The notes under the pieces were generated by a model that did not search any database, was not told the DNA's origin, and saw only the letters and a program-made list of their open reading frames with translations. A stretch of DNA of 35,167 nt from SAR86 cluster bacterium. Its GTDB lineage: Bacteria; Pseudomonadota; Gammaproteobacteria; Pseudomonadales; Pseudohongiellaceae. Positions 26,320 through 33,039 of this stretch are shown piece after piece. The stretch covers positions 104,859 to 140,025 of the forward strand of contig NVWI01000008.1 of the NCBI GenBank assembly GCA_002746215.1. The letters are read 5' to 3'. How positions within the stretch are numbered: position 1 is the stretch's first letter; every line of letters starts with the position of its first letter. Both the position numbers and the translations under genes were made by a program.

Positions 26320-28848
26320 TTGTAATGGCTTTTGTTTTAATACAGACCTAGTTGCCACTAAAGCAGTGACGACACTTAAGGTTGAAATAGCGAAAATACT
26401 GAAAATTGTAATGCCCCAGGACAAGCTCCATATACTGTCGAAAATAAACCAGGAAATGGCATAGGAGATCAGTAGGCTCATACTGACACCAACTAAAGCG
26501 GCAAAAAAGCCGAGGATGCCGAACTCAATTTGTATCATACGTTGCACATCTTTAAAGTTGGCTCCAAGTATTTTTAATAGATTGATTTCCCAGAAGCGAG
26601 TTTTCACTTCGTAGCGGGCAATGGAAAATAGTACGACCAGTCCAGCAAAAATCGCTAAATACGCCATGACTTTAATGCCCCAGCTAATCTGATTGGTAAT
26701 ATCTAGAATACTAGCAACTAGTTGACCAACATTGATTATTGAAATGTTAGGCAGTGTTTCTACTATTTCATTTTGAATGCTCAGATGTTGCTCTTCGGGC
26801 ACATTACTGACTGCCGCGATAAAGGTTTTCGGTGCTGGGTCCAATACGCCTGGCTGGAAAGAGATGAAGAAATTCGGCTGAAAACTGTTCCAGTCCACTG
26901 TGCGTAAATTCATTACGCGGCCAGTGATCGGAACACTTTGTACGTCAAAACTGATGGTGTCACCAACCTTGACATTAATACGTTCTGCAAAATCCTGTTC
27001 CAATGAAATGCCGGGTAATTCGTCGGAACCAAAGACCCAAGGGCCGTCCCACATTTCGCCAGCAACAAGCTCCTCGGAACTTTTTAGTGCATCTTGATAA
27101 GTCAGATTAACGGAGCGTCGGCGCTGCATTTGTTCATCAGGGGTTTCTTCAAAAGCGCTTACTTCGCCAGCATTAATGGTTTCCATTCTGGCGCGTACTT
27201 GCGGGGAAACAAAGGAAAGTGTATGTCCGTAATCAGCTAGAATTGTCTCAAGGGGGGCGAGCTGGTCAGGCTGAATGTCGAACATAAAGAAATCGGGCAC
27301 TGAAAAATCATCAGGTTGGGAAATTTCTTCTTGCAAGCCTTTTTCAATTTGCGGAATCAGGTTGATAAGTAGTGAGCCTAGGCCTATCGCCAGAAAACAG
27401 GAGATTGCACCTAAGCGGTTGCGGCTTAAATTGCGCAGAGCCAGTTTTTGGGTGACGGAAGAGTGGTTGGAAAATGAGCCGCAAAATTTGAGAATATACC
27501 AGGCGACCAGGCCGAGAATAAAAATAGCGATAAGAAATGCGGCAATAAAAAGGCTGCCAATCATCACGGAATTGGATTGCCATATAGCCAGCGACCAGAA
27601 CACAATTAATATAGGCGCATAACTCATCACATGACGCTGCCAATGTGGTAGAGATTTACTTGGTTGAATTTTCTCATGAAACAGCGCGATGGGGTGCAGA
27701 TCATAAATTTTTGACAGAATAGGCAGACAGCAGATCACAGAGCCGATAGTGCCTAAAAATAAAGCCAGAACAAAAGAACTCAGCTCCATTTGATTCTCAA
27801 AACCGCGTGGTAAAAAATTCTCGAATAAGCTGGGCAATACTGGCATTGTAATAAAACTGATTACACTGGCTATGCTTGCACTGATGGCGCCAAGTAGCAC
27901 AATTTGTATCAGGGTCATCAGGTAAGCTTGTTTCGGCGTGCCGCCCAGGCACATTAATATCGCCATATCTTTGAAGCGGCTGGTAAAGAAAGAGCGGAAC
28001 AGATAAGCAGCACCCACACCAGCCAAAAACAGGGCAATCAAAGCAATTAGCCCGAGATAATCATTCATATAAGCTAGAATGCGGCCCAAATCTTCGCTGC
28101 GTTCCTGATGGGTTGTCATGCTTATGCGGCGGGTATCGCCGAGTATGTCGAGTTCCGCTTGGCGGAATTCGTCTTCCCAACTATCCATGTTCACATCTTC
28201 GATAAACTTGTAGAAACGTGAATAATTGATACGACTGCCAAACTGAATCAGCCCGGTTGCCTGAATTTGTTCCAGCCCCATATAGACTGCCGGAAAATTG
28301 GACATGACTGATATTGTGCTGCTGGGGTCGATATCAATAATATCGGTAATGGTGTAGTCCATAGCACCGATCTTGATACTGTCACCAATAGTTAAGCTTA
28401 GCGTCAACATCAGGCTTTCAGCTACCCAGATAGAATTACTGCTAAACAGCTGCTGACGTAATTCATCCGTCAGAATGCCGCCTTCTTGTAAAACGAATTC
28501 ACCGTATTGTGGGTAGCTTGCATCAATGGCAATGAGTTGGCTCATACGTGAGACGTCATTTCCGGCGACCATAGAGAGGAAAGAAATTTGATCGGAATAC
28601 TCATAATCGGTATTAAAAATATTGTCGGCCAGTGTAAATTCAACCTCAGTTAGCGGTGCATTACCTGAAATTTGTGCGTCTGCTGTAAGAATGGCTCTGG
28701 AATTGTTGGTCAAATGCGTATCAATGGAATTTTTAAAGGAATCCAGCGCGATAAAACCAATCAGCCCGATAGACAGGTTGATAATAAAGAAAAGACTGAA
28801 ACGAAAATTATTGGAAATTTCCTTGTAGGCGAGCTTTAGCCAAAGCAT
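26302..28848 (-). CDS. ybbP: ABC transporter permease, YbbP/FtsX family
   Basis: This 848-residue inner-membrane protein resembles YbbP (an FtsX-domain permease) with an N-terminal helix (about 16-35), a large periplasmic part, membrane helices near 265-380 and 410-490, and a second FtsX domain at about 720-840. It pairs with the ATPase encoded immediately upstream: the stop TGA of ybbA and the ATG of this gene share one base (TGATG). Proteins of this type extract or traffic envelope lipids or lipoproteins rather than importing solutes, but the substrate of YbbAP is not established. No unusual break in the reading frame was seen. Confidence 0.92.
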   Translation of the reverse strand: MLWLKLAYKEISNNFRFSLFFIINLSIGLIGFIALDSFKNSIDTHLTNNSRAILTADAQISGNAPLTEVEFTLADNIFNTDYEYSDQISFLSMVAGNDVSRMSQLIAIDASYPQYGEFVLQEGGILTDELRQQLFSSNSIWVAESLMLTLSLTIGDSIKIGAMDYTITDIIDIDPSSTISVMSNFPAVYMGLEQIQATGLIQFGSRINYSRFYKFIEDVNMDSWEDEFRQAELDILGDTRRISMTTHQERSEDLGRILAYMNDYLGLIALIALFLAGVGAAYLFRSFFTSRFKDMAILMCLGGTPKQAYLMTLIQIVLLGAISASIASVISFITMPVLPSLFENFLPRGFENQMELSSFVLALFLGTIGSVICCLPILSKIYDLHPIALFHEKIQPSKSLPHWQRHVMSYAPILIVFWSLAIWQSNSVMIGSLFIAAFLIAIFILGLVAWYILKFCGSFSNHSSVTQKLALRNLSRNRLGAISCFLAIGLGSLLINLIPQIEKGLQEEISQPDDFSVPDFFMFDIQPDQLAPLETILADYGHTLSFVSPQVRARMETINAGEVSAFEETPDEQMQRRRSVNLTYQDALKSSEELVAGEMWDGPWVFGSDELPGISLEQDFAERINVKVGDTISFDVQSVPITGRVMNLRTVDWNSFQPNFFISFQPGVLDPAPKTFIAAVSNVPEEQHLSIQNEIVETLPNISIINVGQLVASILDITNQISWGIKVMAYLAIFAGLVVLFSIARYEVKTRFWEINLLKILGANFKDVQRMIQIEFGILGFFAALVGVSMSLLISYAISWFIFDSIWSLSWGITIFSIFAISTLSVVTALVATRSVLKQKPLQLLRTD

Positions 28849-29513
28849 CAGATAAATTTACCTCCTTGTAAGCGCAGCTGGCGACCGCAACGTAAAGCCA
28901 ATTTCTCATTGTGAGTAACAAACAATAAGGTCATTTTGTGTTTTTCTACTAACTCGAAGATCATGTCACTGATATGTTCACCAGTAGCACTATCCAGATT
29001 TCCCGTAGGCTCATCTGCTAATAAAATACTGGGTCTGACTACCATGGCACGGGCAATGGCGACGCGCTGACATTCACCACCGCTGAGTTGATATGGGAAG
29101 TGATCCATGCGATGACCCAAACCGACTTGTTCCAGGGCCTCTTGAGCTTTCTCAATGGAAGCTTTGTCTTTAAATAAATCCAGCGGCAGGGAGACATTTT
29201 CTAATGCGGTCAAATGTGACATCAAATGAAACTGTTGAAAAATGATGCCGATGTTCTGCGCCCGAAATTTAGAGAGTTCTTCTTCATTGAGTTGTTGCAT
29301 GTCCTGTTCATTCAACAATATTTCACCGGAACTGGGGCTATCAAGACCAGCTAATAGCGTTAACAGGGTTGATTTACCGCTACCGGATTGACCGAGAATA
29401 GCGACACTTTCACCGACTTCCATACCCATGTTTAAGTCTTTCAGGACTTCGATAGGTTCAGAGCCAGCAACAGTTTCAAAATTTTTATAGAGGTTTTTTA
29501 CTTCAAGAATCAT
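28848..29513 (-). CDS. ybbA: ABC transporter ATPase, YbbA/LolD-like
   Basis: This 221-residue ATPase has Walker A GQSGSGKS (41-48), a Q-loop in IIFQQFHLMSH, the signature LSGGECQRVAIARA, Walker B ILLADEPTGNLDS and the H-loop LFVTHNE. The family also includes LolD and MacB-type ATPases. Adjacency and translational coupling to the YbbP-like permease, and to tesA upstream, identify YbbA. It would hydrolyse ATP at the cytoplasmic face to drive its partner. Confidence 0.95.
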   Translation of the reverse strand: MILEVKNLYKNFETVAGSEPIEVLKDLNMGMEVGESVAILGQSGSGKSTLLTLLAGLDSPSSGEILLNEQDMQQLNEEELSKFRAQNIGIIFQQFHLMSHLTALENVSLPLDLFKDKASIEKAQEALEQVGLGHRMDHFPYQLSGGECQRVAIARAMVVRPSILLADEPTGNLDSATGEHISDMIFELVEKHKMTLLFVTHNEKLALRCGRQLRLQGGKFI

Positions 29514-29521
29514 GGAAAGCC

Positions 29522-30133
29522 TTAAGGGAGCAGGGGGAGTAAAAATTGATAGACGTGTTCGGCAACAATTCTACTGCCTTCAATATTAGGGTGAATACCA
29601 TCGGCCTGATTAAGCTCTGGGATTGCGGCAACATCTAGTAATAAAAAGGGCATGAAAGGCAGCTGATATTCTGCTGCCAGATCGGGGAAAACCTGGGCAA
29701 AGGATGAGGTATATTCCGGCCCCATATTAGGCGGGGTTAACATGCCTGTCAGTGCCACTTGAATGTTGTTACTTTGGGCAAACTCTATAGCTTCAGCCAG
29801 GTTGCCCTTCATGTTGTCTACGCTAAGACCACGTAGACCATCATTAGCCCCCAATGAAAGAATTACCAGATCTGGACGTGAACGAACATACCATTGCATA
29901 CGTTCCAAAGCGCTAGCTGAAGTAGAACCGCTGATCCCGGCATTGACTATTGTAATGTCGCCATAGCCTTCTCTTTTCAGACGCTCATCAACAAGAGAAG
30001 TGAACGCCTGTTCGGTTTCCAGGCCGAGGCCCTCAATTAGAGAGTCGCCCAGGAACAGGACAGTGAAAGTCTCCTGAGCCTGAATTAAAGGGCTGGCAAT
30101 TAAAAGTAGGGTAATGAGTGTTTTTCCAAGCAT
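29522..30133 (-). CDS. tesA: Periplasmic GDSL esterase TesA (acyl-CoA thioesterase I / lysophospholipase L1)
   Basis: This 203-residue protein has a signal peptide (about 1-19, ending in IQAQ) and the SGNH hydrolase blocks: LGDSLIEGLGL (nucleophile Ser near 31), GISGSTSA, LGANDGLRG and the Asp-His pair in DGIHPN. TesA is a periplasmic enzyme with broad thioesterase, arylesterase and lysophospholipase activity. It lies 8 bases upstream of ybbA on the same strand, so the three genes probably form one operon. In E. coli tesA and ybbA are adjacent but divergent. Confidence 0.93.
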   Translation of the reverse strand: MLGKTLITLLLIASPLIQAQETFTVLFLGDSLIEGLGLETEQAFTSLVDERLKREGYGDITIVNAGISGSTSASALERMQWYVRSRPDLVILSLGANDGLRGLSVDNMKGNLAEAIEFAQSNNIQVALTGMLTPPNMGPEYTSSFAQVFPDLAAEYQLPFMPFLLLDVAAIPELNQADGIHPNIEGSRIVAEHVYQFLLPLLP

Positions 30134-30180
30134 CGGCGTATTTTATAGTAATCAGTTTGTTTTTATAGCTTTTAAACGTG

Positions 30181-30220
30181 CAAAAAATATCGAAGGGTAA
30201 AGCCACTGCGATATTTTTTG
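30181..30220 (-). terminator. AT-rich inverted repeat, probable terminator of the metallo-beta-lactamase-fold gene
   Basis: Arms CAAAAAATATCG (30181-30192) and CGATATTTTTTG (30209-30220) pair perfectly over 12 bp around a 16-base loop. On the minus strand the second arm ends in a T run 20-60 bases after the upstream gene's stop. The stem is A+T-rich, so termination strength is uncertain. It could also act in the other direction. Confidence 0.55.
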
Positions 30221-30241
30221 AATTGTTGTTGGCTGTTTATT

Positions 30242-31132
30242 TTACATTTGCAGAAGTTCACTATAAACCACGGCAACAAAGGCATCGCCATCACTCCAGC
30301 GATCATCATACTCTGCCGTAAAGTTACTGGCCTGAATCTGTGGAAGGCTCATGCCGCTGGCAATGGCGCTTCTAACCCGGTTTCTTATCGTAACAAATAT
30401 TCCTAGTTGTTCTTCTACATCAGCACGGGTACTGACTACGCCATGTCCGGGAAGAAAGCGTGTTTCTGCGTTGGAAATATCCAGTAGCTTTTGGTAGGAC
30501 GCCATGATGCCATGAAAGCTGCCGTTGTTGCCGGTGTCTACCCGAGGGTAGGCTACGGTGCGGAAGACATCACCGGTATGAATAATATTGGCTTTACGGA
30601 AATACACAAAGGCATCGCCATCGGTATGCCCGGGGCCATTATAGAAGACATGAATGTCATCACCATTTAGATGAAAGTCCATGCTCTCGAGGAAAGTCAC
30701 TACCGGCAGGCTAAGGCGTTCATCTTCAGTCAGCATATCAGGATTATCAAAACCGGCAGTCAGACGTGATCGCACATTTTCATGGGCAAAAATCACGGCA
30801 CCCTGGCGAGCCATATTCAGGTTGCCACCAACATGGTCACCATGAATGTGAGTATTGAATACGTAGCGGACAGGCTGATCGGTAAGAGTAGCTATTGCGT
30901 CCAGAATTTTTCTACTAAGTGGCGCAAACTGATCATCAACCAGAAATACACCATCTTCACCAATGGATACGCCGATATTTCCACCTTGCCCTTCAAGGTA
31001 ATAGAGATTATCAGTTAACTGATGGGGAACTATTTCCACGCTGCTCATGTCTTGCTGAGCAAAAAGCGTTAAGGGAAATAATATTAACCCCGTCAATACT
31101 ATGCTCCGTTTTGGGAATTTTATTCGATTCAC
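30242..31132 (-). CDS. Exported metallo-beta-lactamase-fold hydrolase
   Basis: This 296-residue protein has a Sec signal peptide (about 1-26, cleavage near LFAQ-Q) and zinc motifs HIHGDH (H95, H97, D99, H100), GPGHTDGD (H169), HTGDVF (D188) and GH (H230). The arrangement resembles QuiP-like and other periplasmic MBL-fold enzymes rather than a known antibiotic-hydrolysing class. The substrate cannot be deduced. GTG at 31132 is chosen because AGGAG lies 7 bases upstream. It is on the opposite strand from the padR operon, with about 210 bases between start codons. Confidence 0.88.
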   Translation of the reverse strand: MNRIKFPKRSIVLTGLILFPLTLFAQQDMSSVEIVPHQLTDNLYYLEGQGGNIGVSIGEDGVFLVDDQFAPLSRKILDAIATLTDQPVRYVFNTHIHGDHVGGNLNMARQGAVIFAHENVRSRLTAGFDNPDMLTEDERLSLPVVTFLESMDFHLNGDDIHVFYNGPGHTDGDAFVYFRKANIIHTGDVFRTVAYPRVDTGNNGSFHGIMASYQKLLDISNAETRFLPGHGVVSTRADVEEQLGIFVTIRNRVRSAIASGMSLPQIQASNFTAEYDDRWSDGDAFVAVVYSELLQM

Positions 31133-31258
31133 GGCGATCTCCTTATTAATTGCTTTACGTATGCATGCTAGTTATATGCCGCTGAGAATACGTTGTCCCA
31201 AATAAAGCATCAATAGTTCTAGCCGTACAATTGCGTAAAAAATGAGTAAATTACTTTA

Positions 31259-31277
31259 AAAGCTATAGTATAGCTTT
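31259..31277. promoter_or_regulatory. 19-bp palindrome, probable PadR-family operator 1
   Basis: Arms AAAGCTATA and TATAGCTTT flank a central G. The palindrome overlaps the start of the -35 hexamer (31276-31281) of the padR promoter. Its position suits autorepression by the first gene of the operon. Confidence 0.6.
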
Positions 31278-31304
31278 GAGTATTATAATTTATACTAGTA
31301 TAAT
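31276..31304 (+). promoter_or_regulatory. Sigma-70 promoter of the padR-RND operon
   Basis: TTGAGT (31276-31281) and TATAAT (31299-31304) are 17 bases apart. Transcription should begin near 31311, 34 bases before the padR ATG. Two palindromes overlap its ends. Confidence 0.75.
31290..31303. promoter_or_regulatory. 14-bp palindrome, probable PadR-family operator 2
   Basis: TTATACTAGTATAA is self-complementary and covers most of the -10 hexamer. Its centre is about 28 bases from the centre of operator 1. A repressor bound here would block RNA polymerase. Confidence 0.6.
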
Positions 31305-31344
31305 TAGGCCTATCATTAATTAGTCTATGTTTGCTTATTGAAAA

Positions 31345-31896
31345 ATGAATACGAAAACTTTGTGTCTGGCAGTACTTAGTCTTGGCAAAGCCTCTGGCTA
31401 TGATATTGGTAAAAAGCTCGAAGATCCCTTTGGTCATTTTGTCGATGCGGCCCGTAGTGGTGTCTATCCAGTGCTTAAATGTCTGGAGGAAGAGGGCTTG
31501 GTTCAATATGAGGATGTAGAACAGGTTGCACTTCCAAATAAAAAAATCTATGAGCTGACTGACAAGGGAAGAGACTTATTGAAAGCTGAATTGGAAGTGT
31601 TAGCGCCTGTTCACAAAATTCGTTCACAGTTTATGCTATTAATTTTCTTTGCAGACATGCTGTCTGAGAAGCGCTTAGAAACAATTTTTAAAGAGCGAAT
31701 TCAAGAGATGGAACACTTTTTGCAAGATGAACCAAACTGGCGTAGGTATGTAGAAGGGAATAAAGGGCAGGAATTCCTGCTTGATTATGTGCATTTTAAG
31801 ATGGCGTCTGAGAAGGAATTCCTGGAGAAAAATGCATGGAAGTTATTGAAAGGTTTGAAAACTGAAGAGATGGAAATGGAGAACAACGATGAATAA
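31345..31896 (+). CDS. PadR-family transcriptional regulator
   Basis: This 183-residue protein has the PadR winged-helix domain at the N terminus (LCLAVLSLGKASGYDIGKKLED, then GVYPVLKCLEEEGLV and the wing KKIYELTDKGRDLL). The C-terminal half is helical and forms the dimer or ligand arm in the Vir-type PadR group. PadR repressors often control adjacent efflux genes, as LmrR does. The stop codon overlaps the next gene by 8 bases (31889-31896), so the two are translationally coupled. The promoter contains two palindromes consistent with autoregulation. Confidence 0.9.
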   Translation: MNTKTLCLAVLSLGKASGYDIGKKLEDPFGHFVDAARSGVYPVLKCLEEEGLVQYEDVEQVALPNKKIYELTDKGRDLLKAELEVLAPVHKIRSQFMLLIFFADMLSEKRLETIFKERIQEMEHFLQDEPNWRRYVEGNKGQEFLLDYVHFKMASEKEFLEKNAWKLLKGLKTEEMEMENNDE

Positions 31897-33001
31897 GTCT
31901 ACCGGAATTGCCTTCGGTGTATGTGTGGCCCTGGTGCTGTGGATGGCCTCCGGCATGTTAATGGGTGGTGGCGAGCTAAGCGATGTTGTTACTAATGACA
32001 ATGACAATGTTATCGATAACCGTGTGCTGGTCGAAGTCACTGACATGTTAGCTGAGGAAGTTACCAGCTACATCATCGCTAACGGTAGCGCGAGACCAGA
32101 CCGTGAGGTTTTATTGCGTGCCGAAACAAGTGGCCAAATTGACAGTATTTTGGTCAATGAGGGCAGTTATGTTGATGCAGGTAGTGTCATCATGCGAATT
32201 AAAATGGATGATCGTGCCATTCGCGAAGAGCAGGCAAGCATTAATTTACAAGAGAAACAGCGTCTCTATGAAGCCCAGGTTAACCTGCATGAAAGAGGCT
32301 TCGTCTCAACTAGTGAGCTGGATACTGCGCTTACACAATTAAAGCTGGCAGAAGTTGAGCTTGAACGTATCCATCTGGAAATTGAAAAGACCTACATCAG
32401 AGCACCTTTTGGCGGCTATATAGAGGAAAATATAGTAGACCTGGGTGAGTATGTTGGTTTAGGTAACGAGCTAACCCGTATTGTTGATAACGATCCTTTG
32501 GTAGTAAATACTTATGTGTCACAGAATGATGTTGAGTTTCTGGCGCTGGGTGTTGAGGCAAAAGTGGAACTGGTTAATGGACGTCAAACAGTCGGTCAGA
32601 TTCGTTATATTTCACCTCGAGCAAATGAAGCTACGCGTACATTCCGGGTAGAGATTGCTGTTTCTAATACAGAAGGTTTAAGGGCTGGTAGCAGTGTAAC
32701 CGCTCGAATTCCGCGTCAGCAAGTGACGGCGCACTATTTGTCAGCTGGTTTGCTAACCCTGAATGAAGAAGGGGATATTGGTATTAAAACTGTAAACCTA
32801 GAAGGGGTCGTTGAGTTTTATCTTGTCAAAATTGAGTTATCAGATGCTAATGGTATGTGGATCAGTGGCTTGCCAGAAAGAGCCCGAGTTATCACTATTG
32901 GCCAAGGTTTTGCTGGAATTGGTGAGGCCGTCAGGATTACGGTAGCAGACCCTGAAATGGCCTGGGATGTCCCCCAACCCCGGTATTCTGAACTGAGATA
33001 G
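31889..33001 (+). CDS. RND efflux periplasmic adaptor (membrane fusion protein)
   Basis: This 370-residue protein has an N-terminal membrane anchor (about 6-25), a lipoyl/barrel-sandwich domain (VLLRAETSGQIDSILVNEGSYVDAGSVI and IEKTYIRAPFGGYIEENIVDLGEYV), a short helical hairpin and beta-barrel segments (DNDPLVVNTYVSQNDV). It belongs to the HlyD/AcrA-type family that links an inner-membrane RND pump to an outer-membrane channel. Lacking a lipobox, it seems anchored by a transmembrane helix. It starts with an ATG inside the padR end and is followed by the RND pump 38 bases later. No outer-membrane factor gene is seen in the window. Confidence 0.9.
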   Translation: MNKSTGIAFGVCVALVLWMASGMLMGGGELSDVVTNDNDNVIDNRVLVEVTDMLAEEVTSYIIANGSARPDREVLLRAETSGQIDSILVNEGSYVDAGSVIMRIKMDDRAIREEQASINLQEKQRLYEAQVNLHERGFVSTSELDTALTQLKLAEVELERIHLEIEKTYIRAPFGGYIEENIVDLGEYVGLGNELTRIVDNDPLVVNTYVSQNDVEFLALGVEAKVELVNGRQTVGQIRYISPRANEATRTFRVEIAVSNTEGLRAGSSVTARIPRQQVTAHYLSAGLLTLNEEGDIGIKTVNLEGVVEFYLVKIELSDANGMWISGLPERARVITIGQGFAGIGEAVRITVADPEMAWDVPQPRYSELR

Positions 33002-33039
33002 GTTTAGAGATTAAGAGTTAACAGAGGCAGAATTTTACT

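Noticed and set aside
27275-27622. 115-codon plus-strand frame inside ybbP
   Set aside because: It is antisense to membrane and linker parts of ybbP and lacks any family signature.
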